The position numbers were made by a program, and so were the translations under genes. Source: an uncultured Actinomycetes bacterium (GTDB lineage: Bacteria > Actinomycetota > Actinomycetes > Mycobacteriales > Mycobacteriaceae). Taken from it: 55,296 bases of DNA. The stretch spans positions 1 through 55,296 of the forward strand of contig CAIRCP010000191.1 in NCBI GenBank assembly GCA_903877095.1. Direction: 5' to 3'. Numbering within the stretch: the first letter of the stretch is position 1; every line of letters begins with the position of its first letter. A model generated the notes under the pieces. That model was not told the origin of the DNA and made no database searches. It was given only the letters and a program-made list of their open reading frames with translations. Positions 38,396 through 47,617 of the stretch are shown in pieces.

Positions 38396-39378
38396 CGACG
38401 CTGCGGCACCGCTCGCTGCTCGAACGCCGGTTGGCCGGTGACGCGTCGACGACGGCGCCCGTGCTGTTCTGGAAGCACCATCCGGTTGTCGATCAGGACG
38501 GCCCGGCACTGTGCCGGGCCGCGTTGGATTTTCAGGCGCGATTCGATTGCGACCTGCTCAAAATCAGCCCGGCGGCGACCTACCAGCTCCCGGACTACGG
38601 CCTGGGCGACGAGTGGCGCGGAGACCCGATCGGCCGTCGCGAGGTCACCCGCACGGTGATCGACCATACCGAGGATTGGCTGCGGCTTCCCCGCCTCGCC
38701 CCGGATCGCGGTTTCGTCGCACGCTTCGGCGAGTGTGTGCGCATGGTTCGCGCCGATACGCCCTCCGATGTGCCGGTGATCATCACGGTGTTCGACCCGA
38801 TGTTCCAGGCAGTGACCCTGGCCGGAGAGCCGTTGATCCACAAGCACTTCCGCGAGGCGCCCGAGGCGGTCGAGGCCGGCCTCCGACGCCTCACCGAGAA
38901 CACCGTGGACCTGATCGGTCACCTGATCGGTCTTGGGGCCGACGGCATTTTCCTTGCCGCTCAACACGCCATCGGCAGTGTCTTCCCGGAGTCGATCTTC
39001 GAAAAATACGCTATGCCAGGGATTTTCGGCTGTCTGGAGGCGATGGCCGGTGCGCCGTTCAACATGGTGCACGTACATGGAGCGGGCATCCACGACCGGC
39101 TTTTCACCCGGCTTCGCGGATGCGCCATCCACTACGACATGTGGGCCGATAACCCGTCGCCGCAACGATTCCTGGCGGCGGGGTGTGCGGTGGCAACCGG
39201 TCCGTCGCCGTCGCTGCTTGCTTCCGACGCCCCGGACGCCGACGTGACAGCGGCGTGCGAGGCCCTGCTGGCGGCCGGCACCCGCACAATCCTGTCCCCG
39301 GGGTGCTCGGTCCCGCTGGCGGTGGGGGCTGACCGGCTGCGGCTGATCTCCGACAGTGCCCAGCGCAGGTACGCATGA
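38392..39378 (+). CDS. Uroporphyrinogen decarboxylase-family protein (MtaA/CmuA-like)
   Basis: This 328-residue protein has the UroD TIM-barrel fold. It begins VLFWKHHPVVDQ and lacks the arginine-rich MRQAGR motif of true HemE, so porphyrinogen decarboxylation is unlikely. His227-x-His229-Gly (VHVHGAG) and Cys305 (SPGCSVP) fall where the zinc ligands HxC...C of corrinoid methyltransferases of the MtaA/CmuA type lie. A methyl-transfer or other zinc-dependent role is therefore inferred. It is coupled to both neighbours by 4-bp ATGA overlaps, which ties it to the carrier-protein pathway. Such a gene inside an NRPS-like cassette is unusual. Confidence 0.75.
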   Translation: MTTLRHRSLLERRLAGDASTTAPVLFWKHHPVVDQDGPALCRAALDFQARFDCDLLKISPAATYQLPDYGLGDEWRGDPIGRREVTRTVIDHTEDWLRLPRLAPDRGFVARFGECVRMVRADTPSDVPVIITVFDPMFQAVTLAGEPLIHKHFREAPEAVEAGLRRLTENTVDLIGHLIGLGADGIFLAAQHAIGSVFPESIFEKYAMPGIFGCLEAMAGAPFNMVHVHGAGIHDRLFTRLRGCAIHYDMWADNPSPQRFLAAGCAVATGPSPSLLASDAPDADVTAACEALLAAGTRTILSPGCSVPLAVGADRLRLISDSAQRRYA

Positions 39379-40370
39379 CTGCCGGCGACGAAGCTGTCCG
39401 ATCGATGTGCGCTCTGCTCGGTGAGGTTCTCGACGTCACCGACGTTGCGGACGATGAGGACTTCTTCGAACTGGGCGGCACCTCCCTGAAAGCCGCGGTG
39501 CTGGTCGCCCAGATCGAGCGCCGGTTCGGTGTACGCCTGACCGTCCCAGACCTCTACGCGGCGGGGACAGGACAGGCGTTGGCCGCGCTCCTGGCTCACC
39601 GCCGGTCACCCGAGGATGAGATGCCGGTGTTCCTCATTCACTGGTACCCGGCCGACCTGGCCCGGGAAATCCGCCGTCGCCGTCCCGCTGTGGTGTTGTC
39701 TTACGGCCTGGCCGATAGCGGCGAGGGCTGGCCACCCCCGGTCGGGATCGAAGCTCTCGCAGCGCACTATGTGGCGCAGTTGCGTCGAATCCGCCCGGCT
39801 GGTCCCTATCACCTGGCCGGGTATTCCCTCGGTGGAATCATCGCCTGGGAAATGGCGCGCCAACTCGGCGAGTCGGGCGGTGAGATGGGCGTGTTATGCG
39901 TCATCGACGCGCATCCTCCCGAGGTACGTGGGCGGCCGATGGATAAGCGTTCAGTAATCAAACAATTCGCTGCCACGCCACCCCGCGTTCTGATTCAGAA
40001 GACCGGGAGCCGAGCAATTCACGCAGTAACCAAAGTGTCGCGGGTTCGCCGGGTGCGCCAGATACTTTGGGCGAGAGGAGATCACGGCGGACGGCTGGAG
40101 TTGATCGACCATCGCCTGGAGGAGTACCGCATGCGGCCATTCGGCGGGCGACTGCTGCTGATCGAGGGTTCCCGGCCGACTCACCACAACGTCCGCTATC
40201 AAGCTCCGCCGCCCATCGCTGCGGCCTACGCCGATCTCGGGCTTGTCACCGGTCCCCATCGCCGGGTTGAGATCGATGCCGATCACTTCGCCGTGATCAG
40301 GGGCGCACCGGCCCGGCAGATCGCCGACGCCATCGAAAGCTCCATCGAAAGCGATTCCGCCGCACCATGA
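39375..40370 (+). CDS. Carrier protein-thioesterase didomain
   Basis: This 331-residue fusion has a peptidyl/acyl carrier domain (about 1-78; phosphopantetheine serine Ser37 in ELGGTSLKA) and a type-I-like alpha/beta-hydrolase thioesterase with nucleophile Ser151 (AGYSLGG), Asp178 (VIDAHPP) and His304 (DADHFAV). It should accept the acyl group from the adenylation enzyme and release it by hydrolysis or transfer. Together with the two upstream genes it forms a minimal one-module assembly line without condensation or reductase domains. It overlaps hemW by 4 bp. Confidence 0.85.
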   Translation: MTAGDEAVRSMCALLGEVLDVTDVADDEDFFELGGTSLKAAVLVAQIERRFGVRLTVPDLYAAGTGQALAALLAHRRSPEDEMPVFLIHWYPADLAREIRRRRPAVVLSYGLADSGEGWPPPVGIEALAAHYVAQLRRIRPAGPYHLAGYSLGGIIAWEMARQLGESGGEMGVLCVIDAHPPEVRGRPMDKRSVIKQFAATPPRVLIQKTGSRAIHAVTKVSRVRRVRQILWARGDHGGRLELIDHRLEEYRMRPFGGRLLLIEGSRPTHHNVRYQAPPPIAAAYADLGLVTGPHRRVEIDADHFAVIRGAPARQIADAIESSIESDSAAP

Positions 40371-41548
40371 GCAACGACCCGAGCACTGCCGGCCCGGCGA
40401 CGCTCCCTGAACTCGCCCTGGCCCCCGGGACCGCGTTCGGCATCTACGTCCACGTGCCGTTCTGCGCAACCCGGTGCGGCTATTGCGATTTCAACACCTA
40501 CACCGCCGCCGAACTGGGCGGCGCCACCGTCGACGGCTGGCTGGCGGCACTGCGCTCCGAGCTCGCGCTGGCGGCCGCCACCGTGGGACCGGTGCCGGTG
40601 GACACCGTCTTCGTCGGCGGTGGCACGCCGTCGCTGCTCGGCGCCGCCCGGCTCGCCGAAGTACTCGGCGCCGTCCGGGACTGTTTCGCTCTGGCCCCGG
40701 ACGCCGAGGTCACCACCGAGGCCAATCCGGAGTCGACGTCGCCGGCGTTCTTCGATGCCATCCGGTCGGCGGGCTACACCAGGGTGTCGCTCGGGATGCA
40801 GTCGGCCTCGCCGCGCGTGCTGGCGGTACTGGATCGCACACACTCGCCGGGCCGTGCGGTGGCGGCGGCCCGCGAAGCACTCGCCGCCGGTTTCGATCAC
40901 GTCAACCTCGACCTGATCTATGGCACGCCCGGGGAGACCGATGACGACCTGCTCGCCTCGGTGGACGCCGCGGTGACGGCCGGCGTCGACCATGTCTCGG
41001 CGTATGCGCTGGTCGTCGAGGACGGCACCGCGATGGCCCGGCGGGTGCGCCGCGGAGAGATCGACTCCACCGACGACGACGTGCTGGCGCGGCGCTACCA
41101 GTTGATCGACGCGCGGCTGTCGGCAGCCGGCTTGCAGTGGTACGAGGTGTCGAATTGGAGCCGTGCCGGCGCGGCGTGCCGGCACAACGAGGGCTACTGG
41201 AACGGCGGGCAGTGGTGGGGCGCCGGGCCGGGGGCGCATGGCTATGTCGGCGACGTGCGTTGGTGGAACGTCAAGCATCCCCGGGCATACGCCGAAGTGC
41301 TTGCCGAAGGACGTTCGCCGGCAGCGGGTTTCGAACGGCTCGAGGCTCGCGAGCGGCACATCGAGGACGTGCTGCTCGGGATCAGGCTGCGTCGCGGGCT
41401 GGCGCTGGCCGTGCTCACCGACTCCGAACGTCTGCGTGTCCAGCGCTTCCTCGACGCGCGCCTGCTCATCGCAGCCGGTGAGCGGGTGGTGCTCAGCGAC
41501 CGCGGCCGGCTGCTGGCCGACGCTGTGGTGCGCGACCTGCTGGACTGA
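40367..41548 (+). CDS. hemW: Radical SAM heme chaperone HemW (annotated as HemN-like)
   Basis: This 393-residue radical SAM protein has the cluster motif CATRCGYC in PFCATRCGYCDFNTY and the HemW-type C-terminus (NEGYWNGGQWWGAGPGAHG). It lacks the extra N-terminal features of true coproporphyrinogen dehydrogenase, so heme binding and delivery is the likelier role. The gene is annotated hemN (Rv2388c) in M. tuberculosis. ATG 40367 overlaps the upstream stop, placing this core gene in the accessory cassette's operon. A terminator follows. Confidence 0.9.
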   Translation: MSNDPSTAGPATLPELALAPGTAFGIYVHVPFCATRCGYCDFNTYTAAELGGATVDGWLAALRSELALAAATVGPVPVDTVFVGGGTPSLLGAARLAEVLGAVRDCFALAPDAEVTTEANPESTSPAFFDAIRSAGYTRVSLGMQSASPRVLAVLDRTHSPGRAVAAAREALAAGFDHVNLDLIYGTPGETDDDLLASVDAAVTAGVDHVSAYALVVEDGTAMARRVRRGEIDSTDDDVLARRYQLIDARLSAAGLQWYEVSNWSRAGAACRHNEGYWNGGQWWGAGPGAHGYVGDVRWWNVKHPRAYAEVLAEGRSPAAGFERLEARERHIEDVLLGIRLRRGLALAVLTDSERLRVQRFLDARLLIAAGERVVLSDRGRLLADAVVRDLLD

Positions 41549-41575
41549 GGCACGCATGAAGCGCCGTCCCCGCCT

Positions 41576-41606
41576 GCCAAGCCCGGTTGCACTCGCCGGG
41601 CTTGGC
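41576..41606 (+). terminator. Terminator after hemW
   Basis: GCCAAGCCCGG and CCGGGCTTGGC form a perfect 11-bp stem with a 9-nt loop, 27 bp after the hemW stop. No U-tract follows. Confidence 0.75.
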
Positions 41607-41612
41607 TGCTAA
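41586..41612 (+). promoter_or_regulatory. Degenerate CIRCE-like site upstream of hrcA
   Basis: GTTGCACTC - 9 nt - GGCTGCTAA matches the CIRCE consensus (TTAGCACTC-N9-GAGTGCTAA) at 14 of 18 arm positions with the exact 9-nt spacer. HrcA is the CIRCE repressor, and the hrcA gene starts 51 bp downstream. The two arms are poorly complementary to each other and overlap the hemW terminator, so this may be chance. Confidence 0.3.
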
Positions 41613-41631
41613 TCCTCCTGTTCGGAACCCG

Positions 41632-41637
41632 TAAAAT
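41632..41637 (+). promoter_or_regulatory. hrcA -10 element
   Basis: TAAAAT matches TANNNT. Transcription would start near 41644, giving a 20-nt leader that contains the AGGAGG ribosome site at 41651-41656. Confidence 0.55.
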
Positions 41638-41663
41638 GGTCGCAAACCGCAGGAGGTGCGTTG

Positions 41664-42722
41664 ATGGGAAGTGCCGACGATCGTCGTTTCGAGGTGCTGC
41701 GGGCCATCGTCGCCGACTTCGTCGCCACCAAGGAGCCGATCGGCTCCAAGGCTCTGGTCGAGCGTCACCACCTCGGCGTTTCCAGCGCGACGGTCCGCAA
41801 CGACATGGCGGTACTGGAGGCCGAGGGCTACATCACCCAGCCGCACACCAGCTCGGGGCGGGTGCCCACCGAGAAGGGCTACCGGGAGTTCGTCAACCGG
41901 ATTCACGACGTCAAGCCGCTGTCGTCCCCGGAGCGCCGCGCCATCCTGACCTTCCTGGAGTCCGGTGTCGACCTCGACGACGTGCTGCGCCGTGCTGTGC
42001 GGCTGCTGGCGCAGCTGACCCGGCAGGTCGCGGTCGTGCAGTATCCGACCCTGTCGTCGTCGACGGTGCGCCACCTCGAGGTGGTGGCGCTGACCCCGGC
42101 CCGGCTGCTGATGGTGGTCATCACCGACTCCGGCCGGGTCGACCAGCGCATCGTCGAGCTCGGCGACACCATCGACGAGCACCAGCTGGCCCAGCTGCGT
42201 GACGTTCTCGGACAGGCGCTGGAGGGTAAGAAGCTCGTGGCGGCGTCGGTCGCGGTGGCCGACCTGGCCAGCCGTCTCACCAGCGGTTCCGGAAAGGGCG
42301 GCCAGGGCGGCACCTTCGGCGACGCTGTCGGCCGGTCGGCCACGGTGTTGCTGGAGTCCCTGGTCGAGCACACCGAGGAACGGCTGCTGATGGGTGGCAC
42401 CGCCAACCTCACCCGCAACACCGCCGACTTCGGCGGATCGCTGCGGTCGGTCCTGGAGGCACTTGAGGAGCAGGTCGTCGTTCTGCGTTTGCTGGCCGCG
42501 CAACAGGAGGCCGGTAAGGTCACGGTGCGCATCGGTCACGAGACCGAGGCCGAGCAGATGGTCGGCACCTCGCTGGTGACGACGACGTACGGCAGTGCAG
42601 GGACGGTCTACGGCGGCATGGGTGTGGTTGGCCCCACCCGGATGGACTACCCGGGGACGATGGCCAACGTCGCCGCGGTTGCGACGTACATCGGTGAAGT
42701 TCTGGGCAACCGCGCCGGCTAG
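41664..42722 (+). CDS. hrcA: Heat-inducible transcription repressor HrcA
   Basis: This 352-residue repressor has an N-terminal winged helix ([35 protein letters not shown]) followed by a GAF-like domain and an HrcA-type C-terminus. It represses groE-type operons at CIRCE sites, with GroEL as its folding sensor. ATG 41664 has a perfect AGGAGG at an 7-nt spacing. dnaJ2 follows after 39 bp, as in other actinobacteria. Confidence 0.95.
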   Translation: MGSADDRRFEVLRAIVADFVATKEPIGSKALVERHHLGVSSATVRNDMAVLEAEGYITQPHTSSGRVPTEKGYREFVNRIHDVKPLSSPERRAILTFLESGVDLDDVLRRAVRLLAQLTRQVAVVQYPTLSSSTVRHLEVVALTPARLLMVVITDSGRVDQRIVELGDTIDEHQLAQLRDVLGQALEGKKLVAASVAVADLASRLTSGSGKGGQGGTFGDAVGRSATVLLESLVEHTEERLLMGGTANLTRNTADFGGSLRSVLEALEEQVVVLRLLAAQQEAGKVTVRIGHETEAEQMVGTSLVTTTYGSAGTVYGGMGVVGPTRMDYPGTMANVAAVATYIGEVLGNRAG

Positions 42723-42761
42723 TTCGGCGAAGACGAATTTGCAGACGAAATGAGGACAGGC

Positions 42762-43901
42762 GTGGCACGCGACTATTACGGGCTGCTCGGCGTCAGCAGG
42801 AACGCCAGCGACGCCGACATCAAACGCGCCTACCGCAAGCTCGCCCGGGAACTGCATCCCGACGTCAACCCAGACGAGGGCGAGCGGTTCAAGGAGATCA
42901 GCGCCGCCTACGAGGTGCTGTCCGATCCGGAGAAGCGGCGCATCGTCGACCTCGGCGGCGATCCACTGTCGTCGGGCGGGGGCGGCGGCGGTTTCACCGG
43001 CTTCGGTGGCCTCGGCGACGTCTTCGAGGCGTTCTTCGGCGGGGGCGGCGGCTCGCGCGGTCCGATCGGCCGGGTGCGTCCCGGGTCGGACTCACTACTG
43101 CGGATGCGGTTGACGCTGGAAGACAGCGCCACCGGCGTCACCAAGCAGGTCACCGTCGACACCGCGGTGTTGTGCGATCTGTGCCAGGGCCGCGGCACCC
43201 ACGCCAACACGACCCCGGTCACCTGCGATATCTGCGGGGGCCGCGGCGAGGTGCAGAGCGTCCAGCGCTCGCTGCTCGGCCAGATCATGACGTCGAGGCC
43301 GTGCCCGACCTGCGCCGGTGTCGGTGAGGTGATACCCAACCCATGCCAGCGCTGCAACGGCGACGGCCGGGTGCGCGCCCGCCGCGAGATCAGCGTCAAA
43401 ATCCCGCCCGGGGTCGCCGACGGAATGCGGATCCGGCTCGCCGCGCAGGGCGAGGTCGGCCCGGGTGGCGGTCCAGCCGGTGATCTCTACGTCGAGGTGC
43501 ACGAACAGGCGCACGACTTCTTCGTCCGCGACGGGGATGATCTGCACTGCACGATCACGCTCCCGATGGCCGACGCCGCACTGGGCACGCCGTTGAGTTT
43601 CAACGGCATCCTGGGCGACGCCACCCAGATCTCCGCCGTCGCCGGCACCCAGCCCGGCGCGGTGATCACCCTGCGCGGCCAGGGGATGCCCCGGTTGCGC
43701 TCCGAGGTGCGCGGCGATCTGCACGCGCATGTCGAGGTGACGGTGCCGACCAAGCTCGACGCCCGCACCCGCGAACTGTTGACCGAGATGAAGAGCCGCA
43801 GCACCGAGCGGGCCGGCATCAAGTCCACCCGCACCAGCACCGATCAGCCCGGTGGCGGCGGCCTGTTCAGCCGACTGCGCGAATCCTTTACGGGCCGCTG
43901 A
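42762..43901 (+). CDS. dnaJ2: Chaperone DnaJ2
   Basis: This 379-residue type I J-protein has a J domain with HPD at 32-34, a Gly/Phe-rich linker, four CxxCxGxG zinc repeats ([32 protein letters not shown]) and C-terminal substrate-binding domains. It stimulates DnaK. GTG 42762 is chosen because family homology starts at ARDYYGLLG and GAGGACAG lies upstream; an ATG at 42750 is possible. rsmE follows 7 bp later. Confidence 0.94.
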   Translation: MARDYYGLLGVSRNASDADIKRAYRKLARELHPDVNPDEGERFKEISAAYEVLSDPEKRRIVDLGGDPLSSGGGGGGFTGFGGLGDVFEAFFGGGGGSRGPIGRVRPGSDSLLRMRLTLEDSATGVTKQVTVDTAVLCDLCQGRGTHANTTPVTCDICGGRGEVQSVQRSLLGQIMTSRPCPTCAGVGEVIPNPCQRCNGDGRVRARREISVKIPPGVADGMRIRLAAQGEVGPGGGPAGDLYVEVHEQAHDFFVRDGDDLHCTITLPMADAALGTPLSFNGILGDATQISAVAGTQPGAVITLRGQGMPRLRSEVRGDLHAHVEVTVPTKLDARTRELLTEMKSRSTERAGIKSTRTSTDQPGGGGLFSRLRESFTGR

Positions 43902-43908
43902 CCTCGTC

Positions 43909-44664
43909 ATGGCGGCCACGCTCTTCTACGCCGATGCCGTCCCGGCCGTCGGCGGCACCGCCGTCGTGGAGGGTGACGAAGGGTTTCACGCCGCCACCGT
44001 CCGCCGGATCCGGCCGGGGGAGGCCCTGGTCATCTCCGATGGCGCCGGCGTGCTCGCCGATTGCGTGGTTGAAACCGCGGAGAAACGTGCTTTGACTGCG
44101 CGGGTGACCTCCCGCCGCAACGCAGTCCGTCCCGCACCGCAGGTGACCGTGGCCCAGGCCATCCCCAAGTCGGAACGCGCCGAACTGGCCGTCGAACTGG
44201 CCACCGAGGCCGGCGCCGACGGCTTCCTGGCCTGGCAGGCCGACCGATGCGTCGCCCGGTGGGACGGCGACCGCGCGGACAAGGGTCTGCGCCGGTGGCG
44301 CGCCGTTGCGCGCTCGGCGGCCCGCCAGTCGCGCCGGGCGTGGATTCCCGGTGTCGAAGGACCGCTGTCCTCCGCCGAGCTGTCCCGACTGGTGGGCGAG
44401 CAGGTCGCCGCCGGCGGCCTTGTCCTGGCTCTGCATGAGTCGGCAGATCGGGCCCTCGCCGATTTTCCGGTGGCCCAGGCACTCTCGATCATGCTCATCG
44501 TGGGGCCGGAGGGCGGCATCAGCGACGGCGAACTCGACGAGTTCTCCGCCGCGGGCGCCGAAGCGGTGCGCCTGGGCCCCACCGTGCTGCGCACGTCCAC
44601 TGCCGCGGCCGTCGCACTGGGGGCATTGGGTGTTCTGACTGCTCGGTGGTCGATCGATCGGTAG
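43909..44664 (+). CDS. rsmE: 16S rRNA (uracil-1498-N3)-methyltransferase
   Basis: This 251-residue SPOUT-family methyltransferase has a PUA-like N-terminus and a knot region, [17 protein letters not shown] ... [13 protein letters not shown], that binds S-adenosylmethionine. It methylates U1498 of 16S rRNA. It follows dnaJ2 closely and is likely cotranscribed. Confidence 0.92.
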   Translation: MAATLFYADAVPAVGGTAVVEGDEGFHAATVRRIRPGEALVISDGAGVLADCVVETAEKRALTARVTSRRNAVRPAPQVTVAQAIPKSERAELAVELATEAGADGFLAWQADRCVARWDGDRADKGLRRWRAVARSAARQSRRAWIPGVEGPLSSAELSRLVGEQVAAGGLVLALHESADRALADFPVAQALSIMLIVGPEGGISDGELDEFSAAGAEAVRLGPTVLRTSTAAAVALGALGVLTARWSIDR

Positions 44665-44757
44665 AATCGGCACTCAGAAAAGGCGCCATCACCACAGAAA
44701 GCAGGCATCGAACTGACGCCACGCGATGCGAGCACCGCCGCGCAGGTACGCAGCAGC

Positions 44758-45756
44758 ATGACCGTCCCGCCCGACCTTGTCATGGGCCTGCTGGGTTCTG
44801 CTGACCAGAACCTGCGTGCGCTGGAGGCAGGACTGGCGGCCGAGGTCCATGTTCGCGGCAACGCCGTCAACCTGTCCGGCTCGGCGGCCGAGGTGGCGCT
44901 GGCCGAACGGGTGATATCCGAACTCATCGCCATCGTGGCCGGCGGTCAGGCGCTGTCGCCGGACACCGTCCGGCGCAGCGTCGCCATGGTGGTAGGGGAG
45001 GACGGTGAGGGATACGCCTCTCCCGCCGAGGTGCTGACGCTGGACATCCTGTCCCGGCGCGGCAAGACCATCCGGCCCAAGACGCTGAACCAGAAGCGCT
45101 ACGTCGACGCCATCGACACCAACACGGTCGTGTTCGGCATCGGACCGGCCGGCACCGGCAAGACCTATCTGGCGATGGCCAAAGCCGTTCAGGCCCTGCA
45201 GACCAAGCAGGTCAGCCGGATCATCCTGACTCGCCCCGCGGTGGAAGCTGGTGAGCGCCTTGGGTTTCTGCCCGGCACGCTGAGCGAGAAGATCGACCCC
45301 TACCTTCGTCCGCTCTACGACGCGCTGCACGACATGATGGCCCCCGAGGCCATCCCGAAGCTGATGGCCGCCGGCGTGATCGAGGTGGCGCCGCTGGCGT
45401 ATATGCGTGGACGGACACTCAACGACTCCTTCATCATTCTCGACGAAGCGCAGAACACCACCGCCGAGCAGATGAAGATGTTCCTGACCCGGCTCGGCTT
45501 CGGCTCGAAAATCGTTGTCACCGGCGACATTACGCAGGTCGACCTGCCCGGCGGTTCCCGCTCCGGCCTGCGCGCGGCAGTGGACATCCTGCACGGGATC
45601 GACGACATCCACTTCGCCGAACTGACCAGCGCCGACGTGGTGCGCCACCGCCTGGTCGCCGACATCGTCGACGCGTACGCCCGGGCGGCTGACGATGCCG
45701 GTCTGCCCAACCGTGCACATCGCCGGTCGTCGCAGCGTTCGGCCGGCCGTCCATGA
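44758..45756 (+). CDS. phoH: PhoH-like ATPase
   Basis: This 332-residue PhoH-family P-loop ATPase has Walker A GPAGTGKT and Walker [11 protein letters not shown]; the family is linked to RNA metabolism. The start is doubtful. ATG 44758 has no ribosome site, and the in-frame codons upstream (from about 44707, ...STAAQVRSS) read like the N-terminus I recall for the mycobacterial protein, with only CTG 44713 or ATC 44707 available as starts. It overlaps ybeY by 4 bp; the phoH-ybeY pair is widely conserved. Confidence 0.92.
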   Translation: MTVPPDLVMGLLGSADQNLRALEAGLAAEVHVRGNAVNLSGSAAEVALAERVISELIAIVAGGQALSPDTVRRSVAMVVGEDGEGYASPAEVLTLDILSRRGKTIRPKTLNQKRYVDAIDTNTVVFGIGPAGTGKTYLAMAKAVQALQTKQVSRIILTRPAVEAGERLGFLPGTLSEKIDPYLRPLYDALHDMMAPEAIPKLMAAGVIEVAPLAYMRGRTLNDSFIILDEAQNTTAEQMKMFLTRLGFGSKIVVTGDITQVDLPGGSRSGLRAAVDILHGIDDIHFAELTSADVVRHRLVADIVDAYARAADDAGLPNRAHRRSSQRSAGRP

Positions 45757-46286
45757 CGATCGAAGTCTCCAACGAGTCCGGTGTCGACGTCTCCGAAGAG
45801 GAACTGATCAGCGTCGCGCGTTTCGTCATCCGCAAGATGGACGTCAATCCCGCCGCGGAGTTGTCCATGGTTTTGCTCGACACCAACGCGATGGCCGACC
45901 TGCACATGCGCTGGATGGACCTGCCCGGCCCGACCGACGTCATGAGTTTCCCGATGGACGAACTCGAGCCCGGCGGCCGGCCCGACGCCCCCGATCCGGG
46001 GCCGTCGATGCTCGGCGACATCGTGTTGTGTCCGCAGTTCGCGGCCGGCCAGGCCGCGGCCGCCGGGCACAGCCTCGGTCAGGAACTGGCGTTGCTCACC
46101 GTGCATGGGGTACTGCACCTGCTGGGCTACGACCACGCCGAGCCCGACGAGGAGAAGGAGATGTTCGCCCTGCAGCGCCAGCTTCTCGAGGAGTGGGTGG
46201 CCGAGCAGGTCGATGCCTACCACAAGGACCGCCAGGCCGAGCGGGACCGTCGGCTGCTCGACAAGTCCCGGAACTTCGAGCATTGA
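45753..46286 (+). CDS. ybeY: Endoribonuclease YbeY
   Basis: This 177-residue zinc-dependent RNase is involved in 16S rRNA 3'-end maturation and ribosome quality control. The metal motif H118-x3-H122-x5-H128 ([11 protein letters not shown]) is intact. ATG 45753 overlaps the phoH stop. Its stop is followed directly by the 17-bp repeats that lead into the CBS-domain gene. Confidence 0.94.
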   Translation: MTIEVSNESGVDVSEEELISVARFVIRKMDVNPAAELSMVLLDTNAMADLHMRWMDLPGPTDVMSFPMDELEPGGRPDAPDPGPSMLGDIVLCPQFAAGQAAAAGHSLGQELALLTVHGVLHLLGYDHAEPDEEKEMFALQRQLLEEWVAEQVDAYHKDRQAERDRRLLDKSRNFEH

Positions 46287-46287
46287 C

Positions 46288-46338
46288 CGGCCGGGAACGT
46301 TGAACGGCCGGGAACGTTGAACGGCCGGGAACGTTGAA
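46288..46338 (+). repeat. 17-bp triplicate forming chained mini-ORFs before the CBS-domain gene
   Basis: Three exact copies of CGGCCGGGAACGTTGAA start at 46288, 46305 and 46322. Each contains a TTG. The first two TTGs (46300, 46317) open six-codon frames (reading LNGRER) whose TGA stops overlap the next TTG by two bases. The third TTG (46334) opens the CBS-domain gene. This makes a chain ybeY - mini-ORF - mini-ORF - CBS gene. Confidence 0.9.
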
Positions 46339-47617
46339 CGGCATAGCGCCGCTGACGGGTGCGCTCGCGCTGATCCTGCTGGGTGGGTTGTTCTCGGCCA
46401 TCGACGCAGCCATCAGCACGGTGTCGACGGCCCGAGTCGAGGAGCTGGTGCGTGACGAGCGTCCCGGCTCGCTGCGACTCAGCCGGATCCTGGCCGAACG
46501 GCCTCGCTACATCAATCTTGTTGTGCTGCTGCGTATTGCGTGCGAAGCCACCGCGACGGTGCTGATGGTGGCCTACCTCTACGACCGATTCGGCTACAAG
46601 TGGGCGCTGGTCGGCGCAGCGGCGATCATGACCGTCGCGAGTTTCGTCGCGATCGGTGTGGGCCCCCGAACAGTGGGCCGCCAGCACGCCTACCCCATCG
46701 CCTTGGTGTCTGCTCTTCCGCTGCAGGCGATTTCGGTCCTGCTCGCCCCGATCAGCCGGTTGCTGATCCTGCTCGGCAATGCCCTGACTCCGGGACGCGG
46801 ATTCCGCAACGGCCCGTTCGCGTCCGAGATCGAGTTGCGCGAGGTCGTCGATCTGGCTCAGCAGCGCGGCGTGGTGGCCGCCGACGAGCGCAAGATGATC
46901 CAGTCCGTCTTTGAACTCGGCGACACCCCGGCCCGCGAGGTCATGGTGCCCCGCACGGAGATGGTGTGGATCGAAAGCGACAAGACGGCCGCCCAGGCGA
47001 CGTCGCTGGCGATTCGCAGTGGGCATTCCCGGATGCCGGTGGTCGGCGAGGACGTCGACGATATCGTCGGTGTCGTCTACCTCAAAGACCTTGTGCGGCG
47101 GACGTATTACTCCGTTGCGGCGGCCCGTGACATCACCGTCGTAGAGGTGATGCGTCCGGCGGTGTTCATTCCCGATTCCAAGCCGCTCGACGATCTGCTC
47201 AAGGAGATGCAGCTCGACCGGGTGCATATGGCCCTGTTGGTGGACGAATACGGTGCGACGGCCGGTCTCATCACCATCGAGGACGTGCTGGAGGAGATCG
47301 TCGGCGAGATCGCCGACGAGTACGACACCGACGAGGTGGCGCCGGTGGAAGAATTGGGCGACAAGATCTTCCGGGTGTCTGCGCGACTGCCGATCGAGGA
47401 CGTCGGTGAGCTGTACGACATCGAACTGGACGACGATCTCGATGTCGATACGGTCGGCGGGTTGCTGGCCCTGCAACTCGGCCGGGTGCCGCTGCCCGGC
47501 GCCGAGGTGGTCTGGAACGGGCTACGGTTGCGAGCCGAGGGCGGCTCGGATCACCGGGGCCGGGTCCGGGTGGGCACCGTCCTCGTCAAGCCGATTCAGG
47601 ATGGTGAAAGTGACTGA
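46334..47617 (+). CDS. CNNM/CorC-type membrane protein with CBS domains
   Basis: This 427-residue protein has an N-terminal DUF21 membrane domain (about four helices, residues 1-145), two CBS domains (about 195-315) and a C-terminal CorC/HlyC transporter-associated domain. Such proteins are linked to magnesium or cobalt efflux. TTG 46334 is the only start near the first helix and lies in the last 17-bp repeat. The homologue (Rv2366c) sits between ybeY and era as here. The gene overlaps the era start region. Confidence 0.88.
   Translation: MNGIAPLTGALALILLGGLFSAIDAAISTVSTARVEELVRDERPGSLRLSRILAERPRYINLVVLLRIACEATATVLMVAYLYDRFGYKWALVGAAAIMTVASFVAIGVGPRTVGRQHAYPIALVSALPLQAISVLLAPISRLLILLGNALTPGRGFRNGPFASEIELREVVDLAQQRGVVAADERKMIQSVFELGDTPAREVMVPRTEMVWIESDKTAAQATSLAIRSGHSRMPVVGEDVDDIVGVVYLKDLVRRTYYSVAAARDITVVEVMRPAVFIPDSKPLDDLLKEMQLDRVHMALLVDEYGATAGLITIEDVLEEIVGEIADEYDTDEVAPVEELGDKIFRVSARLPIEDVGELYDIELDDDLDVDTVGGLLALQLGRVPLPGAEVVWNGLRLRAEGGSDHRGRVRVGTVLVKPIQDGESD

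Noticed and set aside
38392..39378. True uroporphyrinogen decarboxylase (hemE)
   Set aside because: The N-terminal arginine-rich substrate motif is missing and the metal-site residues fit the MtaA/CmuA branch.
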